Shown in pieces: positions 17,913 to 27,312 of a DNA stretch of 64,000 bases; positions within the stretch are counted from its first letter, which is position 1, and the number at the start of each line of letters is the position of its first letter. This DNA comes from Desulfohalobium retbaense DSM 5692 (GTDB lineage Bacteria; Desulfobacterota; Desulfovibrionia; Desulfovibrionales; Desulfohalobiaceae), in assembly GCF_000024325.1 (NCBI RefSeq), contig NC_013223.1, forward strand, positions 1,364,001-1,428,000, in the 5' to 3' direction. The notes under the pieces are model-generated. The model worked only from the letters and a program-made list of their open reading frames with translations, made no database searches and was not told the origin of the DNA. The position numbers were made by a program, and so were the translations under genes.

Positions 17913-18141
17913 GCTACCCTGAAACAACCCCAGGGGGGTGGTCAAATTTGCGTTATCACGCCTGGTCAATTTTGGGTTGTCACTACGACTATTTGACATG
18001 CAAATTTTATTAAGCCTGTAAATTCAAAACTGTTTTATTAATTGCTTTTATGAAAAATTAAATACAATCATGAGCTTGAGTCAAGAGATTTTACTGAATA
18101 GTATCCATAAGATAAATAAAACACATTTATATTTATTTTTT

Positions 18142-19483
18142 GGTTCCTCACACAAATCTGTGCATAATTTGGGGTTCAGGTAGCCCGCCCATGCAATGGT
18201 ACAGATTCCGGATGTAGTTCTTGGCCGACCTGAACCCGTATGCTCTGTGACTAATGACTTTAGCCTTATTGTTGAGGCCTTCCACCGAGCCATTGCTGAT
18301 GGGCATATCGAAATAACTGAGAATATTTTCTTCTTTGCGGCGCAGCATCCAAGCAAAATTTCGCATTGGCTTCAGCCTGGAATGCGTCGCCCACCAGAAC
18401 CACTTGTCGAGGAAATCTTTGGCTGAAGTCCTGCACTCATACGACCAGAACTGGCGAAATGATTCCTTGAGTAAATACGCCCTGTTGATTTTGAGATTGA
18501 GTTTTTCCAGTGCACTCAACCGAGATGCCTGCTTGTCAGTCAGGTTCCACGGGTTCTTGAGCCAGATATATCGGGTGTCTTTAACCAGATCCTTGTGCTT
18601 TTGGCCCTTCTCCCGGATCTCGTCTCTACGGACCTGGTCAACGGCTTCATTGAGATGCCGGACAATGTGGAATTTGTCGAAGACCATCGTCGCTTTCGGG
18701 GCCTTGTCTTGAATGACCTGGGTATACGGCTCCCACATGTCGCAACAGACCCCTTCAAGCTTATCGATCTTGCTAGGGCCAAGCGAGGTGAAGAAGTTGG
18801 TAATTGTTGCCTTTGTCCGTTTTTCCCCGCTCCATACGAGTCTGGAGGTATTCAGGTCGTAGACATTGGTTAGGTATACTTGGCCCTTTTCTCGGGAGAT
18901 TTCGTCAATCCCAATGTGCGTCAGATTCGAGAGATCTTGATGGGCCAGACCATACTCGACAATCTGGTCAACAGCAGCGGCCACGGTACCCCAGGAGCAA
19001 CCAAAAAGCTGTGCTACATGTTTCCAGGGCAGTAACCGGGCCCACGAAGCCAGGAAGTGGGCAAAAGCCGTTGTGAACCGATGTTTGCCTGTGCTCCAGG
19101 GGAAATACTCCACCTTGACGCCACAATGTCCGCACCGAACTCTGCGGGGGCTGTACCGGAGCCATACAGGGATCCCCCAAAGAGGGACATGGCGAAAATA
19201 GCGACTTGTAAGGGTATCCCGATACTTGGCAGCGCTACCGCAGCGGCTGCAAAAGAGCAGATGACGCCGGTCTGGGGCTATATCTACGGTGATCCCGCTC
19301 GTATCACCCTGAACCCGACCGACACGAAATCCTTGAATATCCAGCGTCAATTTGGTTAACTGGGACACGAGCATGAGTTCCTCCTGGGTGATAGGTTTGT
19401 GTGGTAACTACCTAACTACCCGAGAGGGCTCATGCTTTTCAAGTTTTTGGCCTCAAGTCAGGCACAGATTTGTGTGAAGAACC
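18142..19483 (-). mobile_element. ISL3-family insertion sequence, copy B
   Basis: A 1,342-bp element nearly identical to copy A but in opposite orientation. The inverted repeats match except for one change in the right end (TGTGAAGAACC instead of TGTGAGGAACC). The 8-bp direct repeat TATTTTTT flanks it (18134-18141 and 19484-19491), so it inserted on its own and is not one arm of a composite transposon. The insertion falls in the stop codon of the membrane protein gene at 19483-21039, converting its TAA into a TAG that uses the last IS base. Confidence 0.93.
18148..19374 (-). CDS. ISL3-family transposase (copy B)
   Basis: A 408-residue ISL3 transposase, identical to copy A at every visible position except Ser for Asn in SRLSALEKL. 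All features are present: two CxxC zinc-binding pairs near the N-terminus, the DEISREKGQVYL and DMWEPYTQ catalytic segments and the SNGSVEGLNNKAK motif. The reading frame is intact. The near identity indicates recent transposition within this genome. Confidence 0.95.
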   Translation of the reverse strand: MLVSQLTKLTLDIQGFRVGRVQGDTSGITVDIAPDRRHLLFCSRCGSAAKYRDTLTSRYFRHVPLWGIPVWLRYSPRRVRCGHCGVKVEYFPWSTGKHRFTTAFAHFLASWARLLPWKHVAQLFGCSWGTVAAAVDQIVEYGLAHQDLSNLTHIGIDEISREKGQVYLTNVYDLNTSRLVWSGEKRTKATITNFFTSLGPSKIDKLEGVCCDMWEPYTQVIQDKAPKATMVFDKFHIVRHLNEAVDQVRRDEIREKGQKHKDLVKDTRYIWLKNPWNLTDKQASRLSALEKLNLKINRAYLLKESFRQFWSYECRTSAKDFLDKWFWWATHSRLKPMRNFAWMLRRKEENILSYFDMPISNGSVEGLNNKAKVISHRAYGFRSAKNYIRNLYHCMGGLPEPQIMHRFV

Positions 19484-21039
19484 TATTTTTTTACTGTATT
19501 ATTTGTAACTGGCTTTACATGTTTATATTTATTAATAATATTTTTATACATTGGCTCATTAAGCACATAAATATGTGCAACTTCATCTGCATAAATCAAA
19601 TGCCAGTCTTTTTTCTCAAGTAAATAGCGAGACAACAACGACTCGGCGTTAAAAAAGACCCATTGAATATTATATTCTTCAAAAACGTTTTCCCACCCCT
19701 TTCCCAGTCTGATTATCTTTATATAATTCCTCAGGTGCTCGTTACCGTACATATCGCTCCGGCCATCAAAAAAGACCTTATATTCCGGGTAAGCTGAATA
19801 GATGACGTAGTCTCCAAATTCATCGTCATTGAACATATTCCCGGGAATATGTTCATTTTTAATAAATTCAACCGCCTGCACCGGCTTGCTTTCGGGATCA
19901 AAGGAGTGGTTGATTGCGCCAAAAGCAGTGACAAGTATGATCAGGCCAAGGATTAAAGCAGGCCATAGAAAACCACGTGCTGTCTTATCATTCTCAGCAA
20001 AGCTTTCTGATTTGACATTTAAAAAATGGATTATTGGGTTCTTGGCTTGCTGAGCAAGAACTTCAAGGCGCTTCAACAGAATAGGTGCGACAATGATGGC
20101 AAACAAAGGGATATAGCGAACAGAATACAAGGACATATAGGTAAACCCAAGGACCAGAAAAAGCTCGATCACATTGAGTCTCCACTTGTTGGTCATGAAG
20201 ACCGCCAGGGCAAGTATAAAGAAGTACTTGAAGACAAAAAAATCCTGAAAGTTAGCGGGTCTGAATTCATTGACATGGGACGTCAAGAACGAATTGCCGA
20301 CTAGGTCAAAAGGAAAGAGCAAAATATGATAACCAAAAGGATTGACCAGGGAGACAGCCAGGCAGGCGAAGATAACGATAGAATATGTTTTTAGTTTGCG
20401 ACCTGTTCTAAATTTATCTGCATTTTTATCTAAAAAGTAATAGACAATATTGCCTGTAAGATAGGTCCCGAGGAGGAGGAAGCCGATAATATACCCACCG
20501 TGCAGGTTGACCCAAAGGAGCATAACGAAGGGGAAAAAAAAGAGATAGTTCTTGTTGTGATATTCATATCTATCTATAATAAAATATGAAATAACTGTAA
20601 ATAGCAATGAAAATACATGCGGGCGGGCCAGAAAGTGGATGGTGGAAGTCGAGATCACCAGCAACACCATTGCTGTTGTCAACAAAAGATGGTCATGGTC
20701 TTGACGCAAAAATTTGAGAAACAGATAGTAAGTCAAACCGAGGATAAAAGCATAAAAAATGACTATCCCGGTCAATCCCATAGCGTTATGGACAAAAGCC
20801 ATGATGACCTCAGAGAGCCATTCGTGAGCTGTCCATTCCGGTGCTGGGACAAGAAAGGAAAACATGTCTACTCGAGGAATTGACCAATTTTCTAAAATAT
20901 ATTCTCCGGCCCGGATATGAAAGCCAGTATCGCCGTCACTTAACAGCCCTTGGCCAAGTGAGGAGCTTAGAGTGATTAAAAGTATAACGAAAATGAGGTC
21001 AGCAAACGAGGGTAAAATGTAGGGAGTGTTTTTTTTCAT
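19483..21039 (-). CDS. polytopic membrane protein, putative GT-C-like glycosyltransferase
   Basis: About 518 residues with ten or more hydrophobic helices. The first periplasmic loop carries LLSDGDTGFHIRAGEYILEN followed by PAPEWTAHEWLSEV. This acidic DGDTGFH-type motif and the later LLWVNLHGGYIIGF are seen in a large family of uncharacterised membrane proteins that resemble GT-C (PMT/ArnT-like) lipid-linked sugar transferases. A soluble C-terminal domain (about residue 400 onward) has VFFDGRSDMYGNEHLRNYIK. No enzymatic assignment can be made. ATG 21039 is chosen over the TTG at 21051. Its stop codon is re-formed by IS copy B. The neighbours are glycosyltransferases, which supports a glycan role. 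Confidence 0.75.
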   Translation of the reverse strand: MKKNTPYILPSFADLIFVILLITLSSSLGQGLLSDGDTGFHIRAGEYILENWSIPRVDMFSFLVPAPEWTAHEWLSEVIMAFVHNAMGLTGIVIFYAFILGLTYYLFLKFLRQDHDHLLLTTAMVLLVISTSTIHFLARPHVFSLLFTVISYFIIDRYEYHNKNYLFFFPFVMLLWVNLHGGYIIGFLLLGTYLTGNIVYYFLDKNADKFRTGRKLKTYSIVIFACLAVSLVNPFGYHILLFPFDLVGNSFLTSHVNEFRPANFQDFFVFKYFFILALAVFMTNKWRLNVIELFLVLGFTYMSLYSVRYIPLFAIIVAPILLKRLEVLAQQAKNPIIHFLNVKSESFAENDKTARGFLWPALILGLIILVTAFGAINHSFDPESKPVQAVEFIKNEHIPGNMFNDDEFGDYVIYSAYPEYKVFFDGRSDMYGNEHLRNYIKIIRLGKGWENVFEEYNIQWVFFNAESLLSRYLLEKKDWHLIYADEVAHIYVLNEPMYKNIINKYKHVKPVTNNTVKK

Positions 21040-21172
21040 GAGACTTTCCAATAAGATTCATTCATCTTTTGTTTGGAATTGTGGGCCTGACCAATGTGAT
21101 TTTTATTATTCGCTTAGCCTTCCGGTTTTGACTTCCTCTGATCCATAAGGGCATGTCACTGACATTTCATAT

Positions 21173-22702
21173 TCACCATTTCTCCCGCAATTCCTGAACC
21201 CTTGCCCTGACCTCCGAGCCGACATTCTTTCCTACAACACCTTTTTTGAAAACCAGCCATGGATTGTCCCAATAGGCGATTTCAAACTCATCGTTGTTCA
21301 CCAGGTCCTCGATTGAGTCTAGGTATTCATTACGGTCCATCTGCAGGTGATTGTCCAACATCCCAATTATGTATCGGCGCCTTTCTTTGCTTTTATAGTT
21401 GTGGATATTTTTTGTTGGCGATTTCATTCTAAGGATGATTGCATCTGACTGCTCAACCCTTTTAGGATATTTATATATATCTGATTTGTTTGAAAAATGA
21501 GCTCCAACATTGGCTTGAACAGAAACTGAACAGTCTTGGACTAAGTATTGTATTTCCTGCACACGCGGGTCTGGAAGGCTCAGAAGAGTAGCAGGAGCCC
21601 AGACATTTTTGGCTCCTGGCAGTGGAAAAGGGGCAAAGACATAGCCCAGCCCTACGCTGGCAATTAGCACAAATACAGATATTTCAGTGATGGAAAATCG
21701 TTTTTGCCATTTGGAAAGCTTATATACTCCGTAGATGGCAGCAGTTGTGAGTATGGGAATAAGAGCTGCGCTGTGGTAGGCGATAGGGCTTCTCGGCATG
21801 GGGTTTGAAGATAACATATTGGCTGCCAAATCAGCTATTCCTGGCAAAAGAAATCCTAATCCTAAAAGAGGTAAAAACAAAAACGGTAAAAGGAGAATAA
21901 TTAAATATCCCAGTCCGCCCATGGAGATCATGATTGTTTTCAAAAGAACGAAGGGCTGGGTAATAAGCGTTTCCATCATTTGACTCAGGGAATCTCCCAA
22001 CCACCCGTACCGGCTCGCTGTGCCTAAACCCTCAGCCAACATTGGGTGGCTACCTGTAGGGGACAGGGACGGCATGATGACTTCAAAGACCAAGTAAAAA
22101 TGAATTATACCAATGATGACTAGACCGATTCCTTGTTTCCATTGCCTGTTGTGTACCCACCATAGCAGGCCAAAGCCAATGATCAGGATACCTAGGTGTT
22201 CCTTGCAGGCTAGGATAAAAATTGAAGAGAAAAGCATAAGCTTGAAATTTTTAGACTCTGTAGCAACAAATCCCAATGCGACAAAAGGAACAGCCAATGT
22301 TATTGTGTCTACATCCCATGCTACGGCATTAAGCAGAAAAGGATTAATTAAAAATATAAAGCTCCATATCAGAGCAAGTTTTTCAGATTCAAGTACACGC
22401 TGTGCTAAGTTAAAAATGATCAATCCTGTTATAGAAATAGCGAGTGTTTGACCAATTATAAACCAAGTTGATGTTGGATATATAGCATAAAACGGTAAAA
22501 ATATAAGATGTATAGGATCAAAATGAACAGAGTAAGTAGAGAAAAATTTCCCTGTTTGAATTATATTTATGATTTCACGTTCGTATTTTGCCATATCAAC
22601 AAAAGTAGTTAAGAACCCCCAGTGCCGGGACAGTCCAGCTAATAAGAAAACGACAAAATGAAAAAACGTGATCAAAAAAAATAATTGCTTAAATTTGGTC
22701 AT
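21173..22702 (-). CDS. DUF2079 family membrane protein
   Basis: A 509-residue protein with about ten membrane helices. It has the DUF2079 features: VHFDPIHLIFLPFYAIYPTS in the first loop (H-F/S-P-I segment), AWDVDTITLAVPFVALGF, ILACKEHLGILIIGFGLLWW and SPIAYHSAALIPILTTAAIY. The family is uncharacterised but resembles membrane-bound GT-C sugar transferases. A soluble tail from about residue 395 contains a Cys and a charged end. It has the same orientation as the 19483-21039 gene, 133 bp upstream, and the two may be co-transcribed. AT-rich. Confidence 0.8.
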   Translation of the reverse strand: MTKFKQLFFLITFFHFVVFLLAGLSRHWGFLTTFVDMAKYEREIINIIQTGKFFSTYSVHFDPIHLIFLPFYAIYPTSTWFIIGQTLAISITGLIIFNLAQRVLESEKLALIWSFIFLINPFLLNAVAWDVDTITLAVPFVALGFVATESKNFKLMLFSSIFILACKEHLGILIIGFGLLWWVHNRQWKQGIGLVIIGIIHFYLVFEVIMPSLSPTGSHPMLAEGLGTASRYGWLGDSLSQMMETLITQPFVLLKTIMISMGGLGYLIILLLPFLFLPLLGLGFLLPGIADLAANMLSSNPMPRSPIAYHSAALIPILTTAAIYGVYKLSKWQKRFSITEISVFVLIASVGLGYVFAPFPLPGAKNVWAPATLLSLPDPRVQEIQYLVQDCSVSVQANVGAHFSNKSDIYKYPKRVEQSDAIILRMKSPTKNIHNYKSKERRRYIIGMLDNHLQMDRNEYLDSIEDLVNNDEFEIAYWDNPWLVFKKGVVGKNVGSEVRARVQELREKW

Positions 22703-22997
22703 TATAATAACTCATTTTGAAATTCAGAAAAAATATATAAAAAGTACATTAAAAAAGCATAAAAGAATAAGAAAAAAATAATATTTTTTTTTCAAGGTGC
22801 CAAAAAGGTGATTGCTAAAAATTTGAAAGTTTGTCTTAAGAAACGACTTGTGATGTATGTAAGATCATTATGCCATTTGAGACGCCTCTTTTTTTCCAAA
22901 AAAAAACACATTTTGCAAGTCAATATTAGGCGGCCCGGTGAGTGTCTTGTAGGAAGACACTTGCAGATTTGAATATAAAAAGTTAATAGGGGGCATT
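22703..22997. other. AT-rich divergent intergenic region
   Basis: 295 bp between the divergently read DUF2079 and GT2 genes, with long A/T runs. It must hold both promoters. Near the plus-strand gene, TTGCAGATTTGAATATAAAA gives only a poor -10-like match. No gene or repeat is seen. Confidence 0.35.
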
Positions 22998-23999
22998 ATG
23001 AAGCTCATCATTCAGATCCCCTGTTATAATGAGGAAGACACTTTGCCTTTGACCTTAAGCGAGCTGCCACGGCATGTTCCGGGTTTTGAGGAGGTCGAGT
23101 GGCTAGTGATCAACGACGGGTCCATCGACAAAACGGTCAAAGTAGCCAACGAGAACGGGGTAGACCATGTCATCAGCTATACCTCCAACCGTGGGCTCGC
23201 TCATGCGTTTCGCATCGGTTTGCAGGCCTGCCTGGACAGGGGTGCAGATGTGATTGTGCATACGGATGCAGACAATCAATACGCCGCGAGCAGCATACCT
23301 GATCTGGTTTTACCAGTACTTAGGGACGAAGCTGATTTGGTAGTGGGGGACCGGCAGGTCTGGAAACACCAGGAATTCGGATGGTCCAAAAAATTCCTAC
23401 AAGATTTGGGCAGCAAAGTGGTCAGCCATCTGTCCCGGATTTCTGTACCAGATGTCACCAGCGGTTTCCGGGCCTTCAGCCGGGAGGCGGCACTAACCCT
23501 GAATGTACTCAGCCGGTATACCTATACCCATGAGACGATTATTCAGGCTGGAATGCAAAATTTGAAGGTGGTTTCTGTTCCAGTCAAAGTCAATCCGGCC
23601 ACACGTCCGAGCCGACTGTTCCGTTCTCAAACTGCTTATGTCCTTCGCAGCGCCGCCACCATCCTGCGGGTCTATACCATGTATCGGGCCCTACGAGTCC
23701 TTTTGACCATTGCCACACCCATTTTCTTGGCCGGATTCGGGCTGGGAATTCGATTTTTGTATTTTTACATGACGGGAAACGGAAGTGGCCACATCCAGTC
23801 CCTTATACTCTGTGCCGTACTCCTTAATCTTAGCTTTTTCCTGGCCCTCATTGGCATTTTGGCAGATTTGATTGGTTGCAACAGACGAATACTTGAGGAT
23901 TTGCTTTTGCGCGTCAGGTTAAACGGAAGTATTATTACTATAGATAAGACGTCGTCTCGAATAAGTGATAAGAAAAAGACAATAAAGTATTATAAGTGA
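22998..23999 (+). CDS. GT2 family glycosyltransferase with C-terminal membrane helices
   Basis: A 333-residue GT2 enzyme. The N-terminus MKLIIQIPCYNEEDTLPLTL, EWLVINDGSIDKTV and the HTDADNQY metal-binding motif define the GT-A domain. Later VPDVTSGFRAFSREAAL is the acceptor-side motif of polyprenol-phosphate sugar transferases. Two hydrophobic segments near the C-terminus (about 232-258 and 268-292) would anchor it. It probably makes a lipid-linked sugar for a surface glycan. The ribosome binding site AGGGGG lies seven bases upstream. It is followed 142 bp later by a GT4 gene. Confidence 0.88.
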   Translation: MKLIIQIPCYNEEDTLPLTLSELPRHVPGFEEVEWLVINDGSIDKTVKVANENGVDHVISYTSNRGLAHAFRIGLQACLDRGADVIVHTDADNQYAASSIPDLVLPVLRDEADLVVGDRQVWKHQEFGWSKKFLQDLGSKVVSHLSRISVPDVTSGFRAFSREAALTLNVLSRYTYTHETIIQAGMQNLKVVSVPVKVNPATRPSRLFRSQTAYVLRSAATILRVYTMYRALRVLLTIATPIFLAGFGLGIRFLYFYMTGNGSGHIQSLILCAVLLNLSFFLALIGILADLIGCNRRILEDLLLRVRLNGSIITIDKTSSRISDKKKTIKYYK

Positions 24000-24141
24000 A
24001 CATCAAACAGTATTATTAAAAATTAAAGCTCAATACATATCTCTATTCATTACTACAGCTTGACAGTGGAGAGGAGAATCTCAAGGACAGATATTTCTGG
24101 TATGATTTTCGTTAAAAAATAATTCTTAAAGAAGCGAGCAA

Positions 24142-25401
24142 GTGAGTAGCAACAATTACGGCCGTATTCTCTGCCTGACATCTAACTTTCCCCGCTGGGA
24201 AGGCGATAGCACCCCCCTATTTATCCTTAACCTGGCAAAAGACCTGCAATCCCTGGGCTGGACAGTGGATGTTCTGGCTCCGCATGCACCTGGAGCTGCC
24301 AAAAAGGAACGTATCCAGGGCTTACAGGTTGAGCGCTTTCAATACTGGTGGCCAGCGGTGAGACAAAACATATGCTACCAGGGAGGGGCGCTAGTCAATC
24401 TACGAAAAAACAAAGCAGTCTTCAGCAAACTGCCATTTTTTTTGTTTTTTGAATGGGAAGCCCTATACCATCGTCTTTTATCCAGGAAATACGACTTAGT
24501 GCATTCCCACTGGCTCCTTCCTCAAGGATTTATAGGAGCTATGGCCACACGTTTGGCCTGGGTCCCTCATGTGGTCACCATTCACGGCGGTGATGTGTTC
24601 GGTTTGCAGCAAAAAATTTTTACGCCCTTCAAGCGCTTTGCTCTGAAGCAGGCGGATACAGTCACAGTAAACAGTTCAGCAACGCAACAGGCAGTGGAAT
24701 CGCTCACACCTGGGTTGAAGAATGTGCGCCGTATTTCCATGGGTGTGGATCTGCCTGAGGCATCTCAGGAGGATACCAAAGTACAAAGTCTGCGCCGGGA
24801 ATATAAACAGGGCAAAGGCCCACTAATTGTGTTTGTGGGACGGGTGGTGGAGGAAAAAGGGATTGAAGATCTGATTCGGGCTGTTCCGCTCATTGTAAAA
24901 AAATGCCTAGACGTGCAGGTATTGGTTGTGGGCGAGGGCCAGGACCGCCCAGCCCTAGAAAAATTAGTTTCTAATTTGGGTTTGACTGACAGAATTTCAT
25001 TCACCGGCTGGGTGAAGGCGGAAAAGGTGCCGACATACCTGGCGGCTGCTGATGTCTTTGTCGGACCTTCTAGGCAGGCTAGTGACGGTTGGGTTGAAGC
25101 TCAGGGTTTGACTTTTTTGGAGGCAATGTCAGTAGGCACTCCTGTGGTGGCTACCAGAAGCGGTGGAATTGTTGATTCGGTAATTCATGAACAAACAGGT
25201 TTGCTGGTTGAAGAAAGGTCGCCAAGTCAGATTGCTGAGGCTGTGCTTCGGCTTGTGTTAGATCAGGCATTAAGTCAAAAGTTAAAAACCTTGGGCCGGA
25301 AATTGGTCGAGAATGAATATTCTCGGGGCGAAACAGTAGCGCAATTTAGCGATATTTATCGAAGTTTAATCTCAAAAAAAGTAAAACAATCTCAATTGTA
25401 A
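24142..25401 (+). CDS. GT4 family glycosyltransferase
   Basis: A 419-residue GT-B enzyme starting with GTG. The N-terminal Rossmann domain begins RILCLTSNFPRWEGDSTPLF, and DLVHSHWLLPQGFIGA with HVVTIHGGDVFG is the acceptor-side region. The C-terminal domain has LIVFVGRVVEEKGIEDLIRA, VLVVGEGQDR, and the E-x7-E donor motif in EAQGLTFLEAMSVGTPVVA. These retaining transferases use nucleotide sugars to extend glycans in the cytoplasm. The ribosome binding site is weak (GAAGCGAG). It lies downstream of the GT2 gene on the same strand, and probably belongs to the same surface polysaccharide pathway. Confidence 0.92.
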   Translation: MSSNNYGRILCLTSNFPRWEGDSTPLFILNLAKDLQSLGWTVDVLAPHAPGAAKKERIQGLQVERFQYWWPAVRQNICYQGGALVNLRKNKAVFSKLPFFLFFEWEALYHRLLSRKYDLVHSHWLLPQGFIGAMATRLAWVPHVVTIHGGDVFGLQQKIFTPFKRFALKQADTVTVNSSATQQAVESLTPGLKNVRRISMGVDLPEASQEDTKVQSLRREYKQGKGPLIVFVGRVVEEKGIEDLIRAVPLIVKKCLDVQVLVVGEGQDRPALEKLVSNLGLTDRISFTGWVKAEKVPTYLAAADVFVGPSRQASDGWVEAQGLTFLEAMSVGTPVVATRSGGIVDSVIHEQTGLLVEERSPSQIAEAVLRLVLDQALSQKLKTLGRKLVENEYSRGETVAQFSDIYRSLISKKVKQSQL

Positions 25402-25492
25402 TAATATTATATTGAGTGCATTATTTTAAAGGAAAATAGCACCCATTTACGCTAGGTCGTTTTAGTCTAAAAAATTAACCCGAAGGCCACTA

Positions 25493-26416
25493 TTAGGTTA
25501 CAGTAATTTTAGCTAGCCACTCTGGTTCATTTCCGTATCCAAGTTCTTGCATTTGAACTCCACAAATTTCTGATAACTGCTGCGAATGTAATTTATTCCA
25601 TTGTCTCCAGTTTGGGAATAAATTTCTGTTAGTAGAATTTATGCGCCTACGGAGTAAATTGGGTTGAAAGTTGTACTCGAAATGAGTTCGTTCAAAAGAA
25701 GTTATAAAATCAAGAAGTTTTATAAAAGATTTATCGCGATCAGAAGTAAGAAATAGATCTTCATAACGCACAAGAAGAGTGTTATTATCTTTTTTGGTAA
25801 AGGTAAGGATCTGATCATATACTCTGGACCAAGTCCAGCAAAGCTTTGAAAATTGAGACATGTCCTTCCAAATCCTAGAAAAAGCCGTGTCCCCAACCAT
25901 TTGGGGATCTAATCGACGATACTTAAGTCGGGTGACCATGTCCCTAGATCCAAAATGAGACTCATGATTTATCCATGATGAAACCCAATCCCTTGGGTCT
26001 CGCACAATAGCTATCACTTTATATCTATCAAATACTTGCTCCAAGGCAGGCAATATACCATACCATTGATAGTATGATTCAACGATCAATTTTTTCTCTA
26101 TTGATTTGTAATACTTTTCGCGATGATTGATTATTGCCTCACAAAGATGCGTATAGCTAATATCTCCAGAATAATATTTTTGAGTCAAATTACGTATTCC
26201 AGTTTTTTTTAAGGCTCGACCCAGAATCATATGGTAAAATCCAAAAGTTCTGATGCGCTGCCATGTTTTTTTATTGATGCCAGTAAAAACATCAGGTTCG
26301 TGCACTGAAAAAGCGTCATGGATCATCTTGTCCAACCGATTGCCCAAAAATGACGTTCCGGTTCTGCCACCAGAAACAATAAAAACAAAGCACTTATTTT
26401 TAGCTTGTATCTTCAT
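25493..26416 (-). CDS. sulfotransferase family protein
   Basis: A 307-residue PAPS-dependent sulfotransferase candidate. The 5'-phosphosulfate loop is VSGGRTGTSFLGNRLD near residue 13. The 3'-phosphate site is YKVIAIVRDPRDWVSSWINH near residue 130. This arrangement is typical of Sulfotransfer_1/3 proteins that modify glycans or lipids. No signal peptide. Its start overlaps the stop of the upstream AglD-like gene by four bases (ATGA), so the two are co-translated. The context suggests sulfation of a surface glycan or lipid, which is inference. Confidence 0.85.
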   Translation of the reverse strand: MKIQAKNKCFVFIVSGGRTGTSFLGNRLDKMIHDAFSVHEPDVFTGINKKTWQRIRTFGFYHMILGRALKKTGIRNLTQKYYSGDISYTHLCEAIINHREKYYKSIEKKLIVESYYQWYGILPALEQVFDRYKVIAIVRDPRDWVSSWINHESHFGSRDMVTRLKYRRLDPQMVGDTAFSRIWKDMSQFSKLCWTWSRVYDQILTFTKKDNNTLLVRYEDLFLTSDRDKSFIKLLDFITSFERTHFEYNFQPNLLRRRINSTNRNLFPNWRQWNKLHSQQLSEICGVQMQELGYGNEPEWLAKITVT

Positions 26417-27312
26417 ATTTCTTTTCTGCTTTTACGTTGAAAAAGCCCAATACTTAAAGCGCTCGGAAAAAGTATTAACAAACCAAGCACCCGATTCAGC
26501 GCAGCTGCCAAAAAACCAGAAGCAGCAGCTAACCCCACAATAGGGGCTAGTCCCGCAGATACTCCTTCTCGAAAACCCAGTCCAGCAGGAACTACAGACA
26601 CTACCGAACCGACAATACTCCCAACGACAAATACAGCAGCCTGCCCAAATCCAGCGCTGATCCCAAGGGCCAGAAGGCACAACCAAAGGCGCAAGGCCCC
26701 CAGAAAGACCATGAACAAACGCTGTAATACTGCCAGGCAATAAGTTTTCATCGGGATGTTTCTCTTCCCGGCCCACACTAGACTTCCAAAGCCTGTACCA
26801 AGCCCGACAACGAGAAATATCCATTTCATCCAAATCTCGTAGGGTAGCAAGCAAATGCCAGCAAAAAGTAATGCGATAGCCGCCCAGATAAAGGCAAACA
26901 GAAAGTTGATTGTAATCCCGTCTTTGTAGCTGATTTTATAGCTTTTTAGGGCTATGACCCTCGTAGCCACGCCACCAGGAAGGGGGAGCATATTGGCAGC
27001 TGACGCAATGATCGATATTTCCAATGCCCGGGGAAAGGGAATATTGCGATGCATAAAGGCGCCGGAGAGCTTGAATTCAAAGGCATTGCCCACTATGGCC
27101 AGCGGGACGCCAACCGCAAGAACCACGCAAGCCAGCCCCCAGCGGATATTATGAAGAAGATTAGGTTGGCTTTTGATGGCAAAAGTTAATCCGATTGCAA
27201 ATCCGAGAGCCCCCAGAATCAGAGCAATCCGTCGAAAGCCCTGGCGCTCGCTTGTGTCCTTAATGTTTGTTCCAAACCGGCATAAAAATCTTAGATTCAG
27301 TAAGTACCTCAT
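26413..27312 (-). CDS. AglD/UPF0104 (LPG synthase TM-region-like) membrane protein
   Basis: About 299 residues with eight or so membrane helices. NMLPLPGGVATRVIALKSYK (about residue 105), the PAGLGFREG motif near residue 255 and the overall length fit the LPG_synthase_TM/UPF0104 family (the flippase part of MprF and the archaeal AglD relatives). Such proteins are linked to lipid-linked sugar handling or flipping. ATG 27312 is chosen over 27351 because the extra 13 residues are polar. It overlaps the sulfotransferase gene by 4 bp. Confidence 0.82.
   Translation of the reverse strand: MRYLLNLRFLCRFGTNIKDTSERQGFRRIALILGALGFAIGLTFAIKSQPNLLHNIRWGLACVVLAVGVPLAIVGNAFEFKLSGAFMHRNIPFPRALEISIIASAANMLPLPGGVATRVIALKSYKISYKDGITINFLFAFIWAAIALLFAGICLLPYEIWMKWIFLVVGLGTGFGSLVWAGKRNIPMKTYCLAVLQRLFMVFLGALRLWLCLLALGISAGFGQAAVFVVGSIVGSVVSVVPAGLGFREGVSAGLAPIVGLAAASGFLAAALNRVLGLLILFPSALSIGLFQRKSRKEI

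Larger units (their letters stand above)
15506..17988 (+). mobile_element. IS21-family insertion sequence (istA-istB)
   Basis: About 2.48 kb carrying istA and istB. The ends share TGAYAACCCAAAAYTGACC (left copy from 15509, right copy as reverse complement ending at 17982). Inside each lies a second repeat ending AAATTTGACCACC, the double-repeat arrangement typical of IS21. An 8-bp direct repeat CTATTTGA sits at 15498-15505 and 17989-17996, so the outermost bases are probably 15506 and 17988. The two ends then differ by a 3-bp indel outside the conserved repeat. If the ends are instead TG/CA at 15509/17982, no direct repeat is seen. Confidence 0.85.

Noticed and set aside
14055-19483. The two inverted ISL3 copies as ends of a composite transposon carrying IS21
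   Set aside because: Each copy has its own perfect 8-bp target duplication (AAGCAATT and TATTTTTT) and IS21 has a separate one, so three independent insertions explain the structure.
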